Assembly (NCBI RefSeq): GCF_005221385.1
Contig: NZ_CP039903.1
Coordinates: 1,736,001-1,800,000, forward strand
Source of the DNA: Agrobacterium tumefaciens
Lineage (GTDB): Bacteria; Pseudomonadota; Alphaproteobacteria; Rhizobiales; Rhizobiaceae
Length of the DNA: 64,000 nt
Direction: 5' to 3'
Of the stretch, positions 44,210-51,551 are shown piece after piece (the stretch's first letter is position 1; each line of letters starts with the position of its first letter). Under the pieces are notes generated by a model, which was not told where the DNA came from, searched no databases, and was given only the letters and a program-made list of their open reading frames with translations. The translations under genes were made by a program, and so were the position numbers.

Positions 44210-44475
44210 ACCAACCGAAGCTGACGGCCGCCCGCCTCGATGCCATCTTATCCCCAAATTTGGGGGAAAGTCGGTCTGCACTCGCCAAGGAAAGCCTATG
44301 GGGTCCGAAGCAAATCGGCGCTTTCATGGGCCTTTCCCCTGACACGGTACGCCGCATGGCGAAGACCGATCCGACCTTTCCAGCGCGGATAAGATTCGGT
44401 AGGCTCTTTGTGACCCGAACGGAGATTGTCGTCTGGCTTCAGCCGCGACATGATGAAGTGCAGCAATCTGCTTGA
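44206..44475 (+). CDS. AlpA/Nu1-like HTH protein next to the head genes
   Basis: An 89-aa protein (from TTG at 44206). The C-terminal half, LWGPKQIGAFMGLSPDTVRR then FPARIRFGRLFVTRTEIVVW, is a winged helix of the AlpA/excisionase/Nu1 class. It is the last early-type gene before the portal and could be a packaging or late-expression factor. TTG in TTGA is chosen; a GTG 12 bases upstream is also possible. A 65-base gap follows. Confidence 0.65.
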   Translation: MNQPKLTAARLDAILSPNLGESRSALAKESLWGPKQIGAFMGLSPDTVRRMAKTDPTFPARIRFGRLFVTRTEIVVWLQPRHDEVQQSA

Positions 44476-44540
44476 ATTTGCTGCAAAACGCCGCATTTGC
44501 GTAATGGCTCAAATCAGAGCCATACGCCATCTTCCAGCCC

Positions 44541-45791
44541 ATGAGCTGGAACCCTTTCAAACGCACCGAAAAGATCGAGACGCGAGACGAGAACCTCAAG
44601 GATGAGGACGGCTTTCTCGCTGCCTTGTGGTCCGGTGTCTCCTCCGGCACGGTGGCAATCTCCGGCGCTCAAGCGCTGCGCGTCCCGGCCGTGGCCAATG
44701 CGGTCAGGGTCATATCTGAAGCCGCCGCCACCCTCGATATCAGGATCATGGAACGCCGCGAGGACGGCACCGAGGAAGAGGACCGCAATCACCCGATCGG
44801 TGTCTTGTTGCGTGGTGACGTCAACCCATGGTCTGCAGGCTTCGACCTTATCCGCGATCTGGCCGCCGACGCCCTCACCCGTGACTGGGGTGGCCTCGCC
44901 TATGTGAACCGCGTGCGCGGCGAGATCCGCGAAATCATCCGGTACCAGCCGCAAGGCATCAGCGTGACCTTCGATCCTTGGACCGGCGAACCGACCTATC
45001 GCATCAACGGCCAAATCGTGAAGCCCGATAGCGTGGTGCACGTCCGCGGTCCTTTCGACAAATCGCCGCTCACCCTTGCCGCCGAAGCAATCGGTGCCGC
45101 AAAGGTAATGGAAACCCACGCCTCCAATTTCTTCAAGAATGGCGCAACGCCTGGTGTCGTGATCCTCAACAAGAAGAGCCTTGGAGACGAAGGCGCCAAG
45201 AAGATGATCGCCGGATGGCGCAAGGCTTTCCGCCAGCCGTCGGATAGCGGCAAGGCTGCCGTTCTCTGGGATGACGCCGATATCAAGCAGCTCATGCTCA
45301 ACTCGGTGGACAGCCAGTTCATCGAACTGCGCAAGTTCCAGATCATCGAGATTGCCCGCGCCTTCCGCGTCCCGCCCTCCATGCTGTTCGAACTCGACCG
45401 CGCCACATGGAGCAATTCCGAGCAGATGGGCCGGGAGTTCCTGACCTACACGCTGGAGCCATGGCTTCGCGCTCTGGAGACTGCCCTTGGCCGTGCGCTG
45501 CTGACCCGCGAGGATCGCAAGCGCTACCGCATCAGCTTCGACCGAGACGACCTGACCCGTGCTGACCTCACGTCGCGCGCTACAGCGATTTCAACCCTCA
45601 TCAGCGCCAAGGTGCTCAATCCGAACGAAGCCCGTGGGTGGCTCGATCTGGGGCCATACGAGGGCGGCAACGAGTACGGCAACCCGCACATCAATCCGAA
45701 CGACCAGAAGGCAAATTTGCCCGCTGATCAAGAGGACGGCGCCGACACTTTGAAAACCGACAAGGAGCCTAAGCCCGATGACGCTCGATGA
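44541..45791 (+). CDS. Phage portal protein, HK97 type
   Basis: A 416-aa portal, forming the dodecameric ring at the head vertex through which DNA is packed. Typical segments: VPAVANAVRVISEAAATLDI near the N-terminus, HPIGVLLRGDVNPW, ETHASNFFKNGATPGVVIL in the middle, and IARAFRVPPSMLFELDRATW with the SEQMGREFLTYTLEPWL stem helix. The C-terminal tail is disordered and acidic. It opens the structural module and overlaps the next gene by 14 bases. Confidence 0.95.
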   Translation: MSWNPFKRTEKIETRDENLKDEDGFLAALWSGVSSGTVAISGAQALRVPAVANAVRVISEAAATLDIRIMERREDGTEEEDRNHPIGVLLRGDVNPWSAGFDLIRDLAADALTRDWGGLAYVNRVRGEIREIIRYQPQGISVTFDPWTGEPTYRINGQIVKPDSVVHVRGPFDKSPLTLAAEAIGAAKVMETHASNFFKNGATPGVVILNKKSLGDEGAKKMIAGWRKAFRQPSDSGKAAVLWDDADIKQLMLNSVDSQFIELRKFQIIEIARAFRVPPSMLFELDRATWSNSEQMGREFLTYTLEPWLRALETALGRALLTREDRKRYRISFDRDDLTRADLTSRATAISTLISAKVLNPNEARGWLDLGPYEGGNEYGNPHINPNDQKANLPADQEDGADTLKTDKEPKPDDAR

Positions 45792-46164
45792 TATCCGCGC
45801 CAACCTCGCAGATCAGGATCGTGGCCGCTGGCTCGATATCCTCGGCCCATGGGAGGGACAGCTTGTCCTTCGCCTTCGTATCGCCGGCCCTGATAGCGAC
45901 GTGCAGCACCGCGCCCGTATCCAGATGATGGACGAATTGGCCGCCGCTGCTGACGGCGAAGGCAAGGTATCGTTCGAACTCCGCGAGAAAGCCCGCGTCA
46001 ACTGCCTTGGCCGGTGTGTCCTTGGCTGGGAGATCGAGGAAGATGGCAAGCCGTTGCCCTTCTCGCAAAAGGCTCTCCTCGTCTTCCTGAACGTCGCATG
46101 GATACAGCAGCAGGTTGACGCCTTTGCCGCTGACCGTGCCAACTTCCGAAGCGAGGCGGCGTGA
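45778..46164 (+). CDS. Hypothetical protein between portal and protease, 128 aa
   Basis: Soluble protein reading DDIRANLADQDRGRWLDILG, QLVLRLRIAGPDSDVQHRAR and PFSQKALLVFLNVAWIQQQV. Small genes in this position occur in other HK97-type modules and are probably structural or assembly factors; none is recognised here. It overlaps the portal and protease genes. Confidence 0.78.
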   Translation: MTLDDIRANLADQDRGRWLDILGPWEGQLVLRLRIAGPDSDVQHRARIQMMDELAAAADGEGKVSFELREKARVNCLGRCVLGWEIEEDGKPLPFSQKALLVFLNVAWIQQQVDAFAADRANFRSEAA

Positions 46165-46709
46165 TGGATCACCTCGACCTTTCCCTCAGATTTGAGGCGC
46201 CCAGCGATACCGGCGAGTTCTCCGGCTATGCCGTCATCTGGGATCAGCGCAACGCCCATAACGAAATCGTCAAGCGTGGGGCATTTCGGGCTTCTCTGGA
46301 ATTGCACAGGCAGGCAGGCACCCGGCCCGTCATGCTCTGGTCGCACGATCCAACTGACATCATCGGCGTATGGACCGAAATCCGTGAGGACGAGAAAGGC
46401 CTGTTCGTTCGCGGGAAAATCGTCACCGGCACGACGCGCGGCCGGGAGGCTTACGAGCTTCTGAAGGCCGACGCGCTGAATGGTCTCTCGATCGGCTTCC
46501 GCCTCAACAAGGGCGGCGAGACACGACAGGCCGGCACTCGCATCCTGACCGGCATCGACGTGCGCGAAATCTCCCTCGTGGGCATGCCATCTGCACCCAA
46601 TGCCCGGATCACCTCAGTTCGCAGTTCTGGCCGCTCTACCGAGAGCGCAGCGGCCTTCATCAACGCATGCCGGAAGGCGAAATGCGCTCTCGTCAGCAAA
46701 GGGAAATGA
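46161..46709 (+). CDS. Prohead maturation protease, HK97 type
   Basis: A 182-aa serine protease (S78-like) that digests scaffold sequences inside the prohead. His62 in WSHDPTDIIG and Ser110 in ALNGLSIGF are the expected catalytic pair, and the N-terminal FSGYAVIWDQRNAHNEIVKR is characteristic. The start is a GTG in GTGA overlap (an ATG follows at the next codon). It overlaps the capsid gene by four bases. Confidence 0.95.
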   Translation: MMDHLDLSLRFEAPSDTGEFSGYAVIWDQRNAHNEIVKRGAFRASLELHRQAGTRPVMLWSHDPTDIIGVWTEIREDEKGLFVRGKIVTGTTRGREAYELLKADALNGLSIGFRLNKGGETRQAGTRILTGIDVREISLVGMPSAPNARITSVRSSGRSTESAAAFINACRKAKCALVSKGK

Positions 46710-47851
46710 CCATGAAGCACTTCACCCTCGAAACCCGAGCCGAACCGGAAGATGATCCGCTGGCCGCAGCAACGCAGGCCGTGGAAGAGCTGCGCGCCGG
46801 GTTTACCGAATATCGCACCGGCTCCGAAACCGAGATCAACGAACTGCGCACGCAGCTTGCCGACCTCGAAACCCGCATGAACCGTCCCGGCGGCGCAGGC
46901 AATCCCGGCGACGACGAAATCTCGCTGGAGCGCCGTGCGTTCTCCAACTTCCTGCGCCTGGGCGACAACCGCATGGACCCGGAAGAAACCCGCGCTCTGA
47001 TCGTGGGTGATGACACCAAGGGCGGCTATCTGGCTCCTGCCGAGTTCCAGACCGAAGTCATCCGCGGCATCGTGGAAATCTCCCCGATCCGTCAGGCTGT
47101 CCGCGTCGGCTCCACCTCTGCCGGTTCCGTCATCCTGCCGAAGCTCACCGGCCGCCCGACTGCCTCGTGGGTGGGTGAAGACGAGGAACGCGATGAAACG
47201 ACCATGACCTATGGTCAGCTTGAAATCCCGATCCACGAGATTGCATGCTTTATCGACGTGTCGCTCCGTCTTCTCGAAGACTCGGCCATCAACGTCGAAT
47301 CCGAGATTGCCACGGAACTGTCGCAGGAGTTCGCCCTCAAGGAAAACGCGGCCTTCTCGAATGGCAACGGCGCCAAGAAGCCGCTCGGCATCCAGCAGGT
47401 TCCGAACATCGCGGAAGTCATCAACGGCCACGCCACGAACATCAGCGCTGACCAGCTTATCGGCCTGATGTACGCCATGCCGGCCGCCTATCGGAACAAC
47501 GGCTCCTGGCTGATGAACGGCACCACGCTCGGCAAGGTCCGCACCATCAAGGATGGTCAGGGCAATTACCTCTGGCAGCCGTCCTATCAGGCGGGCCAGC
47601 CGTCCACCCTGCTCGGCCGTCCGGTTATTGAAGACCCGACCATGCCGGACATCGCAAACGGCACGTTCCCGATCTACTACGGCGATTTCAGCAAGGCATA
47701 CCGCGTCTATGACCGCGTGGGCATGTCGGTGCTGCGCGACCCGTACACGCAGGCGACAAAGGGCATGGTTCGCTTCCACGCCCGCCGCCGCGTCGGTGGT
47801 GGCCCGACCCTCACCGAAGCACTCCGCAAACTCAAGATGGCGACCGCCTAA
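46706..47851 (+). CDS. Major capsid protein, HK97 fold
   Basis: A 381-aa capsid protein. Residues about 15-70 form the helical delta domain (AVEELRAGFTEYRTGSETEI) removed by the protease in HK97. The mature fold is seen in GGYLAPAEFQTEVIRGIVEI, RVGSTSAGSVILPKL, ENAAFSNGNGAKKPLGI and VGMSVLRDPYTQATKGMVRF. No separate scaffold gene is present, as expected when the delta domain serves that role. Confidence 0.95.
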   Translation: MTMKHFTLETRAEPEDDPLAAATQAVEELRAGFTEYRTGSETEINELRTQLADLETRMNRPGGAGNPGDDEISLERRAFSNFLRLGDNRMDPEETRALIVGDDTKGGYLAPAEFQTEVIRGIVEISPIRQAVRVGSTSAGSVILPKLTGRPTASWVGEDEERDETTMTYGQLEIPIHEIACFIDVSLRLLEDSAINVESEIATELSQEFALKENAAFSNGNGAKKPLGIQQVPNIAEVINGHATNISADQLIGLMYAMPAAYRNNGSWLMNGTTLGKVRTIKDGQGNYLWQPSYQAGQPSTLLGRPVIEDPTMPDIANGTFPIYYGDFSKAYRVYDRVGMSVLRDPYTQATKGMVRFHARRRVGGGPTLTEALRKLKMATA

Positions 47852-47857
47852 GGAGGA

Positions 47858-48244
47858 ATGACCATGCGTGACATCGTTCACAATATTGGTGTCGTGCAGA
47901 GCATTGCGCCTGCCGACATCGCCGCCACCACACAGGGCACGTCTGTTGACCTGCTCGGCTTCGACAGTGTGGCCTTCATCGCCACGACGGGCGTCCGCAC
48001 CGCGTCCGGCGCATTCACGCTCACGCTAGAGGAGAGCGACGACAACGCCACCTTCACCGCCGTGGATGCTGATCACTATCAGGCGCCGGTCTCTGGCAAC
48101 CTGGCAGCCAATATCACGGCCAAGGTCGGTTATCGCGGCTTCAAGCGCTACGTGCGGCCTGTCCTCACGAAGGGCAGCGGCACCTCCATCTTCGTCAGCG
48201 TGATTGCCATCAAGGGCAACGCCGCGAACCGTCCGGTGGCATGA
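47858..48244 (+). CDS. Hypothetical head protein (possible decoration protein), 128 aa
   Basis: All-beta-looking protein: GTSVDLLGFDSVAFIATTGV, FTLTLEESDDNATFTAVDAD and VRPVLTKGSGTSIFVSVIAI. Proteins of this pattern follow the capsid gene in several siphophages and may cap the capsid; I infer the role from position. GGAGG precedes the start and the stop overlaps the next reading frame in ATGA. Confidence 0.72.
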   Translation: MTMRDIVHNIGVVQSIAPADIAATTQGTSVDLLGFDSVAFIATTGVRTASGAFTLTLEESDDNATFTAVDADHYQAPVSGNLAANITAKVGYRGFKRYVRPVLTKGSGTSIFVSVIAIKGNAANRPVA

Positions 48245-48500
48245 TGGCTGATAAGTTCGACACTCAGGCTGATGTGGTCTTTGCACCCGCAAGGCGTCAT
48301 TTCCAGATCGCCCCCAGCAACTCGGCTGATCTGCCGACGCGCCTAAGGCGATCTATTGCCAGGCTGATGGCACAATCGTCTGCCGTGACGAGCTGGGTGT
48401 CGATCTGCCCTATGCCATGACGGCTGGCCAGATCCTCCCCCTTCGTCCGGTTCGTGTTCTGGCAACAGGCACGACCGGCACATTCTACGGGTGGGCCTGA
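48241..48500 (+). pseudogene. Spike-base-like protein gene, frameshifted
   Basis: The frame from 48241 reads MMADKFDTQADVVFAPARRH and IAPSNSADLPTR, then breaks near 48340. The other frame continues PKAIYCQADGTIVCRDELGV, LPYAMTAGQILPLRPV and RVLATGTTGTFYGW to the stop at 48500. Joined, they give a protein of about 86 residues with the pattern of the spike-base family named after Rhodobacter capsulatus Rcc01079. One base (probably a C) is missing at about 48342. No slippery heptamer is seen, so a mutation or sequencing error is likelier than programmed frameshifting. Confidence 0.72.
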
Positions 48501-48502
48501 CC

Positions 48503-48865
48503 ATGCCGACACGCGCCCCCTCAGTCTGTGGACACTGCAACAAGGCTCATCCCCGTGGTGAGACCTGCGTTGCTGTTAGAGCAATCCAGAAGGAGCGCAA
48601 AGCCCGCCACGACCAGAAGCGCCCCAGCGCCCGCCAGCGTGGCTATGACAGCACATGGGAAAGGGAGGCCAAGGCTTTCCTCTCCCTCCCTCAAAACGAG
48701 TTCTGCCAGTGTGGGGCAAAGGCGACCGTCGTGATGCACATCAAGTCCATCCGGCAGCGCCCAGACCTGCGCATGGCCCGATCCAACTGGAAGCCGGGTT
48801 GCCAGAGGTGCAACGCCATCGACGCCGCGAATGAACGGCGCACCCTTGAAAGGAACAAGCCATGA
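48503..48865 (+). CDS. HNH-type endonuclease-like protein
   Basis: A 120-aa protein with zinc-ribbon cysteines (CGHCNK, FCQCGAKA, GCQRCN) and an HNH-like core: VVMHIKSIRQRPDLRMARSN gives the first His and the Asn. The third metal ligand, usually His in CxxCH, is Asn here (CQRCNAID), so activity is uncertain. HNH genes are common next to phage packaging genes and help terminase cut in some. It starts three bases after the pseudogene stop and overlaps the tail-tube gene by four. Confidence 0.8.
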   Translation: MPTRAPSVCGHCNKAHPRGETCVAVRAIQKERKARHDQKRPSARQRGYDSTWEREAKAFLSLPQNEFCQCGAKATVVMHIKSIRQRPDLRMARSNWKPGCQRCNAIDAANERRTLERNKP

Positions 48866-49347
48866 CTATCAACGCGACGGCCGGTGCGAAAATCTACATC
48901 GGCACCACTAAGGAACAGAAGAAGGCCGACTTTGTGCTGGCTGACTTCTCCGCTGCCAATGCAGTCACATGGAAGGAGATCGGAGAAGTCGAAGGTCTCG
49001 GTTCTGTGGGTGATACCAGCGAGGCCATCAACTTCACATCGATCGGTGACAGCCGCACCCGTACACTCAAAGGCCCACGCTCTGCCGGCACGATGGAGCT
49101 GGTCATGGGCATCGACTATTCCGACCCCGGTCAGCAGGCTCTCATCGCTGCCGAGAAGACCATCCACGATTACGAATTCAGGATCGTGCTGAACGATGCA
49201 CCCGCAGGCGGCACCCCTTCGGAGCGTCTGTTCATCGCCAAGGTCATGAGCCAGGCCGAACAGTACGATGCAGCCAACAGCGTCATGAAGCTGAACGCCT
49301 CCCTTGGCGTCAACAGCAACGTGGTGCGCGTCGATGCGGAGGCCTAA
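48862..49347 (+). CDS. Tail tube (major tail) protein
   Basis: A 161-aa protein: AGAKIYIGTTKEQKKADFVL, VTWKEIGEVEGLGSVGDTSE, TLKGPRSAGTMELVMGIDYS and the C-terminal beta strands VMKLNASLGVNSNVVRVDAE fit the siphophage tail-tube family. It would polymerise to the tube around the tape measure. GAAAGGAAC precedes the ATG in the overlap. Confidence 0.85.
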   Translation: MTINATAGAKIYIGTTKEQKKADFVLADFSAANAVTWKEIGEVEGLGSVGDTSEAINFTSIGDSRTRTLKGPRSAGTMELVMGIDYSDPGQQALIAAEKTIHDYEFRIVLNDAPAGGTPSERLFIAKVMSQAEQYDAANSVMKLNASLGVNSNVVRVDAEA

Positions 49348-49350
49348 GCC

Positions 49351-49554
49351 ATGATGATCATACCCGCCCGTATCAAGGTCGATGTCAGTAAGGACGAAGA
49401 CGGCGACCTGCTCATGATCGTTGAGCAGGAACTGACGCACGACCAGAAGGACACGCTCTATCAGGCTATGCGCTTGTTCAAGGGCGGTGACTTCAGTGGC
49501 CCAGGCTTCAACGTCTATCTCAAAGGCGAGGACATCGTGCTTGAGCGTACCTGA
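49351..49554 (+). CDS. Small hypothetical protein after the tail tube, 67 aa
   Basis: Beta-rich and acidic: IKVDVSKDEDGDLLMIVEQE and FNVYLKGEDIVLER. Three bases after the tail-tube gene. Siphophage tail-assembly chaperones often lie here and are extended by a -1 frameshift; the -1 frame does stay open to the next gene over the 118-base gap that follows, but so do the others, and no slippery heptamer is seen. Function unknown. Confidence 0.65.
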   Translation: MMIIPARIKVDVSKDEDGDLLMIVEQELTHDQKDTLYQAMRLFKGGDFSGPGFNVYLKGEDIVLERT

Positions 49555-49672
49555 CCCTACCGGGGGGTGGTCTCAGACTTTCCACCCCTCAAGGGGACCG
49601 GCGGCGGGTCCATCGTGCGAAAAATTTCTCAATTGGCCCTGATTTTGTGAACGACAGAAAGGAGGTTGTTCA

Positions 49673-49990
49673 ATGATTGTAGACGTAGCGATTTTGATGC
49701 AGCAATTGAACGCCACCGGCATCCCCGGAACGGACGATGACGCGCTGATCGAGCGCAAGATCGAGGCCGCCCAGAACCATATCGAACGCCTGCTCGGCTT
49801 CAGGATTGAGGAGACCTATGGCGGCACGGATCAAGACGAAATTCCGTCGGCGCTGGTTGAGGCTGTCTGTCAACTGGCGGCGCATTGGTACGAAAACCGG
49901 GAAGCAACCCTTGTCGGTGTGAGCGCTCAGGAACTGCCCTTCGGCGTCTGGCAGATCGTCAACGAATTCAGGGAGTATTCCTTTGGCTGA
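49673..49990 (+). CDS. Head-tail connector protein (gp6-like)
   Basis: A 105-aa helical protein: DVAILMQQLNATGIPGTDDD, IERKIEAAQNHIERLLGF and PSALVEAVCQLAAHWYENRE are the pattern of the phage connector family. It would form the ring below the portal. AAAGGAGG precedes the start. It follows a 118-base gap without a clear gene and overlaps the next by eight bases. Confidence 0.88.
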   Translation: MIVDVAILMQQLNATGIPGTDDDALIERKIEAAQNHIERLLGFRIEETYGGTDQDEIPSALVEAVCQLAAHWYENREATLVGVSAQELPFGVWQIVNEFREYSFG

Positions 49991-50402
49991 CGATGGTGGA
50001 ATCGGTCGCATCAAGCAGCGGCTGGCGATGATCCCGAAGAACGTGCGGGAGGCGATGGTGCCGGAGCTGGTGAAGTCGGGCAACGACCTCGCAGTGACAG
50101 CCCGCATCCTCGCGCCACGGGACACAGGCGCCCTGCAGGAGAGCATCACGGTAACGCCGGGTGGATCGAACACCCCGCCCTACTCCACACCCGGTGGCCG
50201 CGTCACGGTCCCTGAACTGGCCGTCGCTGTGACCGCTGGAAACAAGGATGTCAGGTATGCGCACCTCGTAGAGTACGGCACACAGGAGGCTGCAGCGCAG
50301 CCGTATTTCTGGCCTGCCTTCCGTCTCCTCCGCAAGAAGATTACAGGCCGCATCAAGCGCGCTGCATCCACTGCCGTGAAGAAGAACTGGGGTGGCCGAT
50401 GA
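49983..50402 (+). CDS. HK97 gp10-like tail-completion/neck protein
   Basis: A 139-aa protein: GIGRIKQRLAMIPKNVREAM, ARILAPRDTGALQESITVTP and RYAHLVEYGTQEAAAQPYFW are the gp10 family signature (APxDTGxLxxSI, xHxxEYGT). The start is TTG in overlap with the connector gene. It would act at the neck during head-tail joining. Confidence 0.9.
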   Translation: MADDGGIGRIKQRLAMIPKNVREAMVPELVKSGNDLAVTARILAPRDTGALQESITVTPGGSNTPPYSTPGGRVTVPELAVAVTAGNKDVRYAHLVEYGTQEAAAQPYFWPAFRLLRKKITGRIKRAASTAVKKNWGGR

Positions 50403-50809
50403 GCGCTGAACTTGCCCTGCAGAAAGCCATCCGTGCGCGCCTCGTGGCATCCCCAGAAATTCTGGGACTGCTACCCGCTGCCAACATCCTCGACCGCAAC
50501 GAGCGTCCGAACCCGCGCCCCTCCATCGTCATCGGTGAAGGCCAGAGCGTGGACGAAGGCGACAGCATCGCCCGCACCCTGACGCGGGTTTACATGGACC
50601 TGCATGTGTGGGTGGAAGAGCCATCAACGGAGATCAGCAAGCGCATTGCCGGGGCGATCCGGCTTGCCATGAAGGTCCGGCCCCCAGTGGGGGATGGATA
50701 CAATTGCGCCGATTGCCGAGTGCGCGGCACCCGTTTCATGCGCGATCCAGACGGCAAGACCAGTCACGCCATCGTCACCATCGACGCCCTTGTGCAGGAG
50801 GTCGCATGA
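50399..50809 (+). CDS. Tail completion protein (DUF3168)
   Basis: A 136-aa protein with the DUF3168 (gp17-like) pattern: ALQKAIRARLVASPEILGLL, PRPSIVIGEGQSVDEGDS, TRVYMDLHVWVEE and GAIRLAMK near the middle. In siphophages it caps the tail before it joins the head. Overlaps both neighbours in ATGA. Confidence 0.88.
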   Translation: MSAELALQKAIRARLVASPEILGLLPAANILDRNERPNPRPSIVIGEGQSVDEGDSIARTLTRVYMDLHVWVEEPSTEISKRIAGAIRLAMKVRPPVGDGYNCADCRVRGTRFMRDPDGKTSHAIVTIDALVQEVA

Positions 50810-51123
50810 GAGCCGGGAACCTTGATCGCTCTATCACCGTCCAGAGCTTCACCAGCACCGTGAACGACTTCGGCACGCCTATCGAGACGTGGACCGACGT
50901 TGCCACCGTGCGCGCCCAGATCATCCAGAGCAGCACAGAGGAGTTCCTGACCAGCGGCGCAACCGACGAGACCGTCATCATTTTCCGCACCCGTTATTTC
51001 GGTGGCGTAACAACCTCTAGCCAAGTCATCTACGAGGGCAATACCTTCAACGTCCGCGAGGTCAAAGAGATCGGCCGTCGCAAGGGCCTGGACCTGCGCT
51101 GTGAACGAAAGGTGTCCGCATGA
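50806..51123 (+). CDS. Head closure protein (SPP1 gp16-like)
   Basis: A 105-aa beta protein: MRAGNLDRSITVQSFTSTVN, GTPIETWTDVATVRAQI, VIIFRTRYFGGVTTSSQVIY and FNVREVKEIGRRKGLDLRCE match the head-tail joining family (PF05521). The start is the ATG in ATGA, which gives the usual family N-terminus MxAGxLxxxITxQ. Its gene overlaps terminase small subunit. Confidence 0.9.
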   Translation: MRAGNLDRSITVQSFTSTVNDFGTPIETWTDVATVRAQIIQSSTEEFLTSGATDETVIIFRTRYFGGVTTSSQVIYEGNTFNVREVKEIGRRKGLDLRCERKVSA

Positions 51124-51551
51124 GCAGCAAAGGGACACGCGGAGCGAAGGCCACGCTGAAGGCCATCGACGGCGGTTTGAAGGGCGTTCCCAAAGCCTCT
51201 GCAAATTTGCCGACCCAGATGGAAGAGGAATGGAACACGATTGCCGCCGAAATGGTGCAGCGTCAAATCCTGACCGCATCCATGACGGGACTGCTGGAAG
51301 CGTACCTCATTGCAATCTGGACCGTGCGCGAATGCCAGAAGGCGATCGAGGAGCACGGCATTCTCACGAAAACAGCCCACGGCAATCTCAAGCCGAACCC
51401 AGCCTCTGGCCTGATGTCCAAGGCGCAGGAGACCGTTGCCCGCATGTCGGCAGAGCTTGGCCTGACGCCGGCAGCGAGATCGAAGCAGGGTTTTACTCCA
51501 TCGGAGGGAAACTCGAAGAAAGGAGGCGCACCCGATGGCCTCGACGTCTAA
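51120..51551 (+). CDS. Terminase small subunit, P27 family
   Basis: A 143-aa protein with the P27 family core: AEMVQRQILTASMTGLLEAY, WTVRECQKAIEEHGILTKTA and SKAQETVARMSAELGLTPAA. It would recognise the element's DNA for packaging. The N-terminal lysine- and glycine-rich tail is probably disordered. Overlaps the large subunit by 17 bases. Confidence 0.9.
   Translation: MSSKGTRGAKATLKAIDGGLKGVPKASANLPTQMEEEWNTIAAEMVQRQILTASMTGLLEAYLIAIWTVRECQKAIEEHGILTKTAHGNLKPNPASGLMSKAQETVARMSAELGLTPAARSKQGFTPSEGNSKKGGAPDGLDV

Noticed and set aside
48241..48420. Intact 59-aa gene reading MMADKFDT... to the stop at 48420
   Set aside because: After residue 33 the frame loses phage-like character, while the neighbouring frame continues the family pattern; a frameshifted gene explains both better.
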